Below are positions 45,879 to 53,144 of a stretch of DNA of 64,000 nucleotides, piece by piece (position 1 is the stretch's first letter; the number at the start of each line of letters is the position of its first letter). The notes beneath the pieces were generated by a model. It made no database searches. It had not been told where the DNA came from and saw only the letters and a program-made list of their open reading frames with translations. This DNA comes from JASLEW01 sp035544895 (lineage in GTDB: Bacteria > Acidobacteriota > Thermoanaerobaculia > Multivoradales > UBA5704). Where the stretch lies: NCBI GenBank assembly GCA_035544895.1, contig DASZZM010000055.1, forward strand, positions 155,269-219,268. Direction: 5' to 3'. Position numbers and translations under genes: made by a program.

Positions 45879-46239
45879 ATGAAACTTATAATCTATTGAT
45901 TTTCCATCGATCCCTGTCGGACCTCCACAGATTGCATTGCGGCGATCACTCCTCGAGCTGGTGCGCCTGATCGTTGGCCGTGCCCCTATGTGTGCTTCGC
46001 AAGCTCGAAAGCGAGACAAATGTCGTACCAACCTCGACCGGCCGGCGCGGCGGGCCTGCTCGCCTAGGCGTCGACCAGCGCGGCCGGTGAGCGGGAGCCG
46101 GGAATCCCGGCTGGCAGATCCTTCTCACCGAACAGCCGCTCGGCGAGATGCGTCCACGCACGGGGCAACTCCGCCGCCTATGCAATCCGGGTCGATTGCC
46201 GCGACTTGACGTAAACTACGTCGGATAGCGGCAAAACAC
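45879..46239. promoter_or_regulatory. Divergent intergenic control region between the NRPS train and the GMC oxidoreductase
   Basis: This 361-bp region separates two genes transcribed away from each other and must hold both promoters. Near the NRPS start it is unusually AT-rich, with TATAAG (minus strand, 45885-45890) only 6 nt before the ATG and no ribosome site, which would suit a leaderless or very short leader. Near the other end TTGACG (46206-46211) overlaps a perfect palindrome. I see no open reading frame here that resembles a gene. Confidence 0.5.
46208..46222. promoter_or_regulatory. Perfect 15-bp palindrome, possible operator
   Basis: GACGTAAACTACGTC has 6-bp arms (GACGTA and TACGTC) around AAC. 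It lies 17 nt before the ATG at 46240 and overlaps a TTGACG box, so a bound repressor dimer would block the GMC gene and possibly the divergent NRPS train. No regulator gene is recognised in the window. Confidence 0.45.
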
Positions 46240-47970
46240 ATGTCAACCCACCTTCCATCCCGCCCGGACCACGATCTCGCGGCGGACTACGACTACGACT
46301 TCGTCGTCGTCGGGTCGGGTTTCGGCGGCAGTGTGTCGGCGCTGCGCCTGGCCGAGAAAGGGTGGCGCGTGCTGGTGGTCGAGGCCGGCAGGCGGTGGCG
46401 CAGCGAGGACTTCCCGCGCACCAACTGGAACCTGCGCAAGTTCCTGTGGATGCCCGGTCTGTTCTGCTACGGCATCCAGCGCCTGACCCTGCTGCGCGAC
46501 GTGCTGGTGCTCTCGGGCGCCGGCGTCGGCGGCGGCTCGCTGGTCTACGCCAACACCCTGCTCGAGCCGGGCGAGGAAGCCTTTCAGCGCGGCTGGCCGC
46601 AGGGCGTCGACTGGCGCGAGACTCTGGCGGCACACTACGCGACCGCCCGCCGCATCCTCGGGGTCACCGTCAACCCGCACCTCTGGGAAGGCGACCGTCA
46701 GCTCCTGGACTTCGCCCGCAGCCTGGGCAAGGAGGACACCTTCAAGCCTACCCAGGTGGGGGTGCTCTTCGGCGACCGGCCCGGCGAAGCGGTCGGCGAT
46801 CCATTCTTCGGCGGCGCCGGGCCGGAGCGGCGGACCTGCATCTACTGCGGCGGCTGCATGGTGGGCTGCCGCCACAACGCCAAGAACACCCTCGACAAGA
46901 ACTACCTCTTCTTTGCCGAGAAGCTCGGCGCCGAGGTCCTCGCCGAGACCCGGGTGACCGGCCTGCGCGAGGACGGCCGGGGCGGTTACGAGCTCGCCAC
47001 CGAGCGCTCGACCGGCAAGCTGCGCAAGCGCCGCCGCACCCTGCGGGCGCGCGGCGTCGTCCTCGCCGCCGGGGCGCTGGGCACGGTCAACCTCCTGCTG
47101 CGCTGCTGCGAAGCGGGCTCGCTCCCCCGACTGTCGCCGGCCCTCGGCGGCTACGTGCGCACCAACAGCGAAGTCCTCTGCGGCGTCACCGCCAGGAGTG
47201 GCGCGGTCGATTACTCCCGGGGCATCGCCATCGCCTCCGGCTTCCACCCCGCGCCCGACACCTACATGGAAGTCGTCCGCTACCCCAAGGGCTCGGACGC
47301 CATGAGCTTTTTCGGCACCGTGATGACCGACGGCGGCTCGCAGCTCGGCCGGCCGCTCGCCTGGGCCGCCGCCTGCCTGCGCTACCCCCTCGACTTCCTG
47401 CGCACCCTCAACCCCTTCGGCTGGGCCAAGCGCTCGACCATCATCCTGGTCATGCAGACCCTCGAGAGCTCGATCCGCCTGGTGCGCGAGCGCCGCTGGT
47501 TCTGGCCTTTCCGCAAGACCCTGACCAGCCGCCGCGCCCCCGGCCAGCCGCCCATCCCCAGCTACATCCCGGTCGCCAACCAGGCCGCCCGCCACCTCGC
47601 CCAACGCATCGACGCCTTCCCCTCGAGCGCCATCAACGAAGTCCTCCTCAACGTCCCGACCACCGCCCACATCCTCGGCGGCGCCGCCATGGCCTCCTCC
47701 TCCTCCTCCGGCGTCGTCGACGCCCGCAACCGCGTCTTCGGCTACGACAACCTCTACGTCGTCGACGGCTCCATGATCCCCGTCAACCTCGGCGTCAACC
47801 CCAGCCTCACCATAACCGCCCTCGCCGAGCACGCCATGTCCCACATCCCCCAGAAAGACCCCACCGCCCCCCTCCTCCCCCTCCCCCCCCAGATGCGCGC
47901 CGCCAGGACAAATCAAAGTCCTGCTCCGGTCCTGACCAGCACCAGCGGCTGCGCCGACCTCGAGAGATGA
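46240..47970 (+). CDS. GMC-family FAD oxidoreductase (cholesterol-oxidase-like)
   Basis: A 576-residue flavoprotein. The FAD dinucleotide-binding motif GSGFGG is at 25-30, right after the start, followed by VLVVEAG. A Cys-rich loop CIYCGGCMVGC followed by AKNTLDKNYL is typical of the GMC branch that includes bacterial cholesterol oxidases. TTAHILGGAAM supplies the likely catalytic His and LYVVDGSMIPVNLGVNPSLT is the C-terminal FAD motif. Such enzymes oxidise alcohols or sterols to carbonyls with O2 or another acceptor. No signal peptide is seen, so it is probably cytoplasmic. It is divergent from the NRPS train and shares its control region, so it may be a tailoring enzyme, but its substrate is unknown and it could equally belong to lipid metabolism. 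No Shine-Dalgarno precedes the ATG. Confidence 0.85.
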   Translation: MSTHLPSRPDHDLAADYDYDFVVVGSGFGGSVSALRLAEKGWRVLVVEAGRRWRSEDFPRTNWNLRKFLWMPGLFCYGIQRLTLLRDVLVLSGAGVGGGSLVYANTLLEPGEEAFQRGWPQGVDWRETLAAHYATARRILGVTVNPHLWEGDRQLLDFARSLGKEDTFKPTQVGVLFGDRPGEAVGDPFFGGAGPERRTCIYCGGCMVGCRHNAKNTLDKNYLFFAEKLGAEVLAETRVTGLREDGRGGYELATERSTGKLRKRRRTLRARGVVLAAGALGTVNLLLRCCEAGSLPRLSPALGGYVRTNSEVLCGVTARSGAVDYSRGIAIASGFHPAPDTYMEVVRYPKGSDAMSFFGTVMTDGGSQLGRPLAWAAACLRYPLDFLRTLNPFGWAKRSTIILVMQTLESSIRLVRERRWFWPFRKTLTSRRAPGQPPIPSYIPVANQAARHLAQRIDAFPSSAINEVLLNVPTTAHILGGAAMASSSSSGVVDARNRVFGYDNLYVVDGSMIPVNLGVNPSLTITALAEHAMSHIPQKDPTAPLLPLPPQMRAARTNQSPAPVLTSTSGCADLER

Positions 47971-48210
47971 AACGGGCAATGCGAGTGGCGGTGGTGGACT
48001 GACCGCTTCTGTTCCTTCTTTCTTCCTTCTTGTTTCCTTTTTCTCGGCCGCTCGCAGACCCACGGTGGCCCGGGGACGCCGGTGGGGCATGCGCCAACGC
48101 CTTTGGCGCAGTCCAAGCGTTGGCGCATGCCCCACCGGCGTCCCCCCCCTGCGAAACCCGGTGAACAAGCGCCTGCCCCGCGCCGGCTTCGCTATACTCT
48201 CGCCCCGATC
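47971..48210. other. Intergenic region with pyrimidine tract and long hairpin
   Basis: No gene is seen. It holds a pyrimidine-rich tract (about 48006-48045), the first of three related hairpin repeats (48072-48145) and a TATACT box at 48193-48198, 12 nt before the next ATG at 48211. The TATACT box is a plausible -10 element for the phosphatase-like gene, with no clear -35. Confidence 0.5.
48072..48145. repeat. Hairpin repeat 1: 29-bp perfect inverted repeat
   Basis: Arms 48072-48100 and 48117-48145 are perfect reverse complements (29 bp). The 16-nt apex continues as a 4-bp stem TTGG/CCAA closed by a C-GCA-G turn, with CT bulged on the left. The left flank reads CCCACGGTGGCC. The same flank and a CTTTGGCG apex recur at 51221-51289 and, on the other strand, at 54796-54915. 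It is followed by C, not T, so it is not a classical terminator. Confidence 0.9.
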
Positions 48211-50370
48211 ATGCGCCCCCATCCGACTCCGTTCGCGCCGCTCTTCCTGCTAGCCCTCTCCCTCGCCAGCGCACCGCCCGCCCTGGCCACGCCCACTCCG
48301 CGCGTCGTCGTCCTCGGCTTCGACGGCGCCGACGCCAACTTGACCAAGCAGTGGATGGACGCCGGCAAGCTCCCGAACCTCGCCCGCCTGCGCGCCGCCG
48401 GCACCTTCGCTCCGCTGCGCTCCACCATCCCCTCCCAGACCCCCGTCTCCTGGTCCACCTTCTCGACCGGCCTCAACCCAGGCCGCCACGGCATCTTCGA
48501 CTACCTCAAGCGCGATCCCAAGACCTACCGGCCGAGCTTCGCCGCCTTCGACACCGCGCGGGCGCCCTTCCTGTGGGGCGAACGCACCCCCTGGCTCCTG
48601 GGCATCGGCTTCGCCCTGGCCGCGGGCCTCCTCGCCTTCCTCCTGCTCAAACTCCTGCGCCGGGGCACGCGCCTAGCGGCCGCCGTGGCCGTCCTCGCCG
48701 GCCTGCTCGCCGGCGGCGGCTCCGCGCTCGCCGCCGTGCGCCTCCTCCCCAAGGAACGGCCCGTCGCCATCAACCGCCAGCAGGGGGAGACCTTCTGGGC
48801 GGTCCTCGGCAAGGCCGGCAAGCGGGTGCGCGTCATGCGCGTCCCGGTCACCTTTCCGCCCGCGCCCTTCGAGCACGGCGAGCTGCTCAGCGGCCTCGGC
48901 GTCCCCGACCTGTCCGCGCGCATCGGCAAACCCTTCTTCTTCACCTCGGAACTGTTCTTCACCCCCAAGAGCGGCAACCAGTTCTCGGTCGAGGTCGTCG
49001 AGCTGGTGGACAACAAGGGCACCATCCAGACCGAGATCAAGGGTCCGCCCAACGAGCTCTTCCCCGCCAAGGGTGGCTACATCACGATCCCCATGCGCCT
49101 CGACGTGGCCGGCGACCGCTCGCGGCTCGGCATCCACGTCTCGAGCGCCAACCTGTCGCTTGCGCCCGGGCAGTGGAGCGACTGGGTGCGCTTCACCTTC
49201 CCGTTCAACCGCTTGATCCGCGTCCATGGCATCGGCCGCTTCCGCCTGATCGCGCTCACCCCCGAGATCAAGCTCTACCTGTCGCCGATCGAGTTCGACC
49301 CGGAGAACCTGCCGCCGATCGTCAAGATCACCAGCCCGGGCGGCTTCGTCCACGACCTGACCGCCCGCTTCGGACTGTTCAAGACCATGGGGTGGACCAC
49401 CGACACCTGGTCGCTCACCTCGGGGACCATCGACGAGAAGGTCTTCTTCGAGGACCTCGACGCCACGGTCGCCAAGGACCGGCAGATGATGGACGGCCTG
49501 CTGCGCGACGCCGACTGGGACGTGCTCATCCAGTACTTCGAGTTCACCGACAAGGTGCAGCACGTGATGTGGCGTTACTTCGACCCGCAGCACCCGCTCT
49601 ACCGCGCCGACGAAGCGCGCAAGTGGGGCGATTCGATCTTGAAGTCCTACCAGAAGATGGACGAGATCGTCGGCGACGTGATGGCGAAGATGCCGGCCGG
49701 AGCAACCCTCTTCGTGGTCTCCGATCACGGCTTCGCGTCGTGGCGGCGCAGCATCAACTACAACACCTGGCTGGTCAAGAACGGCTACATGCTGCTCAAG
49801 GGGCAGGAGACCCACCAGGCCAACCTCGAAGACCTCTTCGGCCAGGGAGAGTTCTTCACCGACGTCGATTGGAGTAAGACCCGCGCGTATGCCATGGGGT
49901 TCGGCGACATCTACCTGAACCTCGAGGGCCGCGAGGGGCAAGGCATCGTCGAGCCGGGGCAGTACGCCGCTCTGGCCGAGGAGCTGCGGCAGCGCCTCAC
50001 CGCCATGGCCGACGAGGAGAACGGCGAGCACCCCGTGGCCCACGTCTACACCCGCGACGAGGCCTACGGCACCTACGACCCCGTCCTCACCCCCGACCTC
50101 TTCGCCACCAACATCCGCGGCTACCGCGCCGGCTGGCAGGACACCCTGGGCACCGTCGGCAAGAAAATCGTCGAGCCCAACCTCGACGTCTGGAGCGGCG
50201 ATCACTGCTCCGTCTATCCGCCGCTGGTCAACGGCATCCTGTTCAGCAACCGCCGCATCGGCACCCAGGATCCCTACATGGCCGACCTCTACCCCACTCT
50301 CCTCGACATCTACAAGGTGAAAGCCCCCGTCAAGCTCGACGGCAAGAGCCTGTGGCGGCCCGGCGCCTAG
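48211..50370 (+). CDS. Secreted or membrane alkaline-phosphatase-superfamily phosphodiesterase
   Basis: A 719-residue protein. The start MRPHPTPFAPLFLLALSLAS at 48211 gives a signal peptide ending near ALA-TP; in-frame codons upstream run through the hairpin repeat and are not used here. The superfamily metal sites are recognisable: GFDGAD (38-41), the nucleophile region STIPSQTPVSWSTFSTG (71-87) and, late in the protein, VVSDHGFAS and SGDHCS. Type I phosphodiesterase/nucleotide pyrophosphatase members look like this. Two hydrophobic segments (about 127-148 and 155-178) interrupt the catalytic domain early, so it may be membrane-anchored with the catalytic part outside. The substrate is unknown; phospholipid or nucleotide phosphodiesters are typical. 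Its stop codon overlaps the stop of the converging toxin gene. Confidence 0.8.
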   Translation: MRPHPTPFAPLFLLALSLASAPPALATPTPRVVVLGFDGADANLTKQWMDAGKLPNLARLRAAGTFAPLRSTIPSQTPVSWSTFSTGLNPGRHGIFDYLKRDPKTYRPSFAAFDTARAPFLWGERTPWLLGIGFALAAGLLAFLLLKLLRRGTRLAAAVAVLAGLLAGGGSALAAVRLLPKERPVAINRQQGETFWAVLGKAGKRVRVMRVPVTFPPAPFEHGELLSGLGVPDLSARIGKPFFFTSELFFTPKSGNQFSVEVVELVDNKGTIQTEIKGPPNELFPAKGGYITIPMRLDVAGDRSRLGIHVSSANLSLAPGQWSDWVRFTFPFNRLIRVHGIGRFRLIALTPEIKLYLSPIEFDPENLPPIVKITSPGGFVHDLTARFGLFKTMGWTTDTWSLTSGTIDEKVFFEDLDATVAKDRQMMDGLLRDADWDVLIQYFEFTDKVQHVMWRYFDPQHPLYRADEARKWGDSILKSYQKMDEIVGDVMAKMPAGATLFVVSDHGFASWRRSINYNTWLVKNGYMLLKGQETHQANLEDLFGQGEFFTDVDWSKTRAYAMGFGDIYLNLEGREGQGIVEPGQYAALAEELRQRLTAMADEENGEHPVAHVYTRDEAYGTYDPVLTPDLFATNIRGYRAGWQDTLGTVGKKIVEPNLDVWSGDHCSVYPPLVNGILFSNRRIGTQDPYMADLYPTLLDIYKVKAPVKLDGKSLWRPGA

Positions 50371-50813
50371 CCGGCGGGCGCCAGGACCGCGATGCCGCAA
50401 GCGGCAGCGGCGGCGGCCAGGGCGGCGTCGTAGATCGCCATCGCCCCGAGATCGTCGCCCAGCGACAAGGCCGAGGCCAGGTGCAGGGCGTCGAGGGCGC
50501 GCACGGTCCGGGGCTCCAGGCGTCCCGCTTGGCTCAGGAGCTCGCCGTCGATTTTCAGGAGATGGACGGCCGCCAGCACCTCCTCGGCCCGCCGCTCGAC
50601 CGCCGGATCCGCGGCGGCGCGGCGGGCGGCGCGCACCACCTCGACGTATGCCAGCTCGCTCGTGACGCACGCCGGCCAGGCCCCCAGGCTGCGCAGCAGG
50701 GCATCGCTCTCCGCCTCGCGCAGCACCAGCTTGACCAGCGCCGAGGAGTCGAGGTAAAGCAGCTTGCCGTTCGCCTCAGCCCCCACTCGCCCCTCCGTGG
50801 CGCGCGAACTCAT
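50367..50813 (-). CDS. PIN-domain toxin (VapC-type ribonuclease)
   Basis: A 148-residue PIN domain protein. The first acidic residue is in YLDSSALVKL, the second cluster in SELAYVEVVRA, then RALDALHLASAL and the C-terminal AIYDAALAAAA...AVLAPAG. These match VapC-type toxins, metal-dependent endoribonucleases that often cut tRNA or rRNA. Its ATG abuts the stop of the antitoxin gene with no gap, the usual antitoxin-first coupled arrangement. Its TAG overlaps the TAG of the converging phosphatase-like gene within a single CTAG. Confidence 0.88.
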   Translation of the reverse strand: MSSRATEGRVGAEANGKLLYLDSSALVKLVLREAESDALLRSLGAWPACVTSELAYVEVVRAARRAAADPAVERRAEEVLAAVHLLKIDGELLSQAGRLEPRTVRALDALHLASALSLGDDLGAMAIYDAALAAAAAACGIAVLAPAG

Positions 50814-51107
50814 CTAGTCCTCCCGGCGCTGCTCGGCGAGCGCCTCCGAGAGCGTCCTCTCGCCGCGCCGGTCCGGCGGCGGCCCGAGCCTGGCGAGGTC
50901 GAGCCGAGCGGGCACGACACGGCCGGCGGCAAGCAACCGCTCCAGCGCCGAGCCGCGACCGGGAAGCGGCGCCAGGATCGCGACCGGCAGGTTGCGCTCC
51001 GTGACCTCGAAGCGCTCCCCGGCGCTCACCTGGCGGAGGTAGCGGCTGAGGTTCTGGCGCAGCTCGCGAACGCCGACCCGGTGACGCTTGATCCCCTCGC
51101 TCCCCAT
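50814..51107 (-). CDS. Phd/YefM-family antitoxin
   Basis: A 97-residue protein beginning MGSEGIKRHRVGVRELRQNL (ATG 51107); a further upstream ATG would only add low-complexity residues. VRELRQNLSRYLRQVSAGERFEVTERNLPVAIL is the standard Phd/YefM DNA-binding fold, read here in pieces. The C-terminal part (ERLLAAGRVVPARLDL...) would wrap the toxin. It directly precedes the PIN toxin on the same strand. Two tandem 10-bp units lie just upstream and are a likely autoregulatory operator. No Shine-Dalgarno is seen. Confidence 0.85.
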   Translation of the reverse strand: MGSEGIKRHRVGVRELRQNLSRYLRQVSAGERFEVTERNLPVAILAPLPGRGSALERLLAAGRVVPARLDLARLGPPPDRRGERTLSEALAEQRRED

Positions 51108-51109
51108 GA

Positions 51110-51129
51110 TGTAGCACAGTGTAGCACAT
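51110..51129 (-). promoter_or_regulatory. Tandem operator-like repeat and -10 box of the toxin-antitoxin operon
   Basis: Two adjacent 10-bp copies of TGTAGCACA plus one base (51110-51119 and 51120-51129), read on the coding strand as TGTGCTACA twice, lie immediately upstream of the antitoxin ATG. A TACACT hexamer spans the junction (51118-51123). The ATG is only about 10 nt away, suggesting a leaderless message repressed by the antitoxin-toxin complex. Confidence 0.55.
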
Positions 51130-51143
51130 CGGCGGCGGCGCAT

Positions 51144-51465
51144 GGCTCAGATCGAGGCAGGCCAGCGGCTTTAAGGTCTCGGCACTTCTGTGGCTGGCCG
51201 CAGCACCCACGGTGCCATGGGGACGATGGTGGGTCGCGCGTCAGCACCTTTGGCGAAGCCAAGTGCTGGCGTGCGACCCACCATCGTCCACGCTCGCGAC
51301 ACACGGTCCTGCACGTGCATCCTCCAATGCGCCCAGCTCGTAACTTAGCGGTAGGCCCGGGGCAGTGGCCCGACGTTGCCGCTACGCGATACACTTGCGG
51401 CACGCACCAGATCCGCCTGTCTCCGGCCGCGCCGGCCGGGTAGAGCCCGTTTCGAGGTCGAACCC
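51144..51465. other. Divergent intergenic region before HMG-CoA reductase
   Basis: No gene is seen. It contains hairpin repeat 2 and, downstream, the untranslated leader of the HMG-CoA reductase gene with GAGG about 10 nt before its ATG. Confidence 0.5.
51221..51289. repeat. Hairpin repeat 2: 27-bp inverted repeat with wobble changes
   Basis: Arms 51221-51247 and 51263-51289 match over 27 bp except two positions, both G-T or T-G on the plus strand, so pairing is kept in RNA. The apex is CT, then TTGGC-GAA-GCCAA, which contains GCGAAGC, a famously stable DNA mini-hairpin. The left flank CACCCACGGTGCC matches repeat 1, while the arm sequence differs, so the family is conserved in flank and apex and not in arm sequence. 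Confidence 0.9.
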
Positions 51466-53007
51466 ATGAAGATCCCGTCGCTCATCCTCAAGCAGATGTA
51501 TACCCTCGGCAGCTTGAAGAACGGTCCGGACGGCGTGCATTTCAGCTTGAAAAACCGGCTCGCCGACGCCACGGTCACCCACCTCTCGGAAGTCAAGATC
51601 AACGACCAGCGGGTGCCGCTCGACCGTCTCACCCTCCAGGTCCACGGCGGCGACGCGATCCCCGCGGCTTCGATCGGGCCGGACAACGTCATGCACTTCC
51701 CGCTCTCTCGTGTCATCGGCGTGCACGCCAGGATGGAGCCCCTCCCCAAGGGCACCCACGAGATCGCGCTCGCCTTCAGCACCACGCCCTTCGGCGCCCT
51801 CTCTTTCAAAGTCAAGGACGCCATCGCCGAGGAGCGCGCCAAGCGCACCACGGTGCCCTCCAACAAGGAGAACAACACCACCCGCGAGATCGTGCGCGAG
51901 CGCCAGAAGTTCGTCGAGGAGTACAGTGGCATCAAGCTCCAGCACATCGACAAGTTTTCCTTCGATCCGTCGCTCACCAAGGGCAACATCGAGAACTTCA
52001 CCGGCGTCGCCCAGGTGCCGATCGGCTTCGCCGGGCCGCTGCGCGTCAACGGCGAGCACGCGCAGGGGGACTTCATCATCCCGCTGGCGACCGCCGAAGG
52101 CACTCTGGTCGCCTCCTACAACCGCGGCATCAAGGTGCTCAACCTCTCGGGCGGGGTCACCTCGACCGTGGTCGGCGACTCCATGCAACGCGCGCCGGTG
52201 TTCGTCTTCGATAATGCGAGGCACGCGCGCGACTTCGGAGTCTGGGTGGACGACCACATCGCGGAGATCCGCGAGCAGGCCGAAGGAACCTCGAGCGTCG
52301 CCAAGCTCATCTACGTCGACAGGTACCTTTCCAACAAATTCGTGTTCCTGCGTTTCAACTACTCGACCGGCGACGCCGCGGGACAGAACATGGTGGGGCG
52401 TGCGACCTTCGCCGCGTGCAGCTGGATCCTGGAGAACGCCGCCAACATCCGGCATTTCTACCTGGAATCCAATTTCGCCACCGACAAGAAGGCCTCGCAG
52501 ATCAACATCATGCGCACGCGCGGCAAGCGGGTCACCGCCGAGGCCACGGTGCCGCGCGACGTGCTGCTGCAGCACATGCGGGTCGATCCGGAGACATTGG
52601 TCTACCATTCGCATATCGCCAACGTCGGCGCCTTCCTGTCCGGCGCCAACAACAACGGCGCCCACTCGCCCAACGGCATCACCGCCATGTTCATCGCCAC
52701 CGGCCAGGACGTTGCCAACGTCTCGGAGTCGTCGGCGGGAATCATCTACAGCGAGGTGACGCAGGGCGGCGACCTTTACATTTCGATCACCATCCCGTCG
52801 CTCATCGTGGCCACCCACGGCGGCGGCACGGGGCTCGCCACGCAGCGCGAGTGCCTGGAGATCCTCGGCTGCTCCGGCAAGGGCAAGGTCGGCAAGCTCG
52901 CCGAGATCATCGCCGGCGTGGTGCTCGCCGGCGAGATCTCGCTCGGCGCGGCAATCTCGTCTCTCGACTGGGTGTCCAGCCACGAGCAGTACGGCAGAAA
53001 CCGGTAA
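51466..53007 (+). CDS. 3-hydroxy-3-methylglutaryl-CoA reductase with extra N-terminal domain
   Basis: A 513-residue enzyme that reduces HMG-CoA to mevalonate, the committed step of the mevalonate route to isoprenoids. Start MKIPSLILKQMYTLG at 51466 has GAGG 10 nt upstream. Motifs: ENFTGVAQVPIGFAGPL (176-192), ATAEGTLVASYNRG with catalytic Glu211, DAAGQNMVGRAT, GQDVANVSESS, GGGTGLATQRECLEILG and the C-terminal SSHEQYGRNR with the catalytic His. Residues 1 to about 125 are an additional non-membrane domain that I do not recognise; typical class II enzymes lack it. No other mevalonate gene is in the window. The gene precedes a UbiB-family kinase, also linked to isoprenoid-quinone metabolism. Confidence 0.93.
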   Translation: MKIPSLILKQMYTLGSLKNGPDGVHFSLKNRLADATVTHLSEVKINDQRVPLDRLTLQVHGGDAIPAASIGPDNVMHFPLSRVIGVHARMEPLPKGTHEIALAFSTTPFGALSFKVKDAIAEERAKRTTVPSNKENNTTREIVRERQKFVEEYSGIKLQHIDKFSFDPSLTKGNIENFTGVAQVPIGFAGPLRVNGEHAQGDFIIPLATAEGTLVASYNRGIKVLNLSGGVTSTVVGDSMQRAPVFVFDNARHARDFGVWVDDHIAEIREQAEGTSSVAKLIYVDRYLSNKFVFLRFNYSTGDAAGQNMVGRATFAACSWILENAANIRHFYLESNFATDKKASQINIMRTRGKRVTAEATVPRDVLLQHMRVDPETLVYHSHIANVGAFLSGANNNGAHSPNGITAMFIATGQDVANVSESSAGIIYSEVTQGGDLYISITIPSLIVATHGGGTGLATQRECLEILGCSGKGKVGKLAEIIAGVVLAGEISLGAAISSLDWVSSHEQYGRNR

Positions 53008-53144
53008 AAACCTTGGCAACCGAAGTGCCCACGCTGACGCCGCTTCCGGCGGCGACCGCGCCGCCCGAGCCGGCGCCGCAGGCGCCGCGGGTAGCTTCGA
53101 TTGCGGACACGCCGGAACCGCCGCCCATCGAGGGATTCGAGCTC

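Noticed and set aside
48072..48145. Rho-independent terminator after the GMC gene
   Set aside because: The hairpin is followed by a run of C, is far longer than usual and belongs to a dispersed family with conserved apex and flanks.
46243..48222. Long minus-strand frame opposite the GMC oxidoreductase
   Set aside because: Low-complexity Gly/Ala/Val/Asp composition, with the conserved FAD motifs on the other strand.
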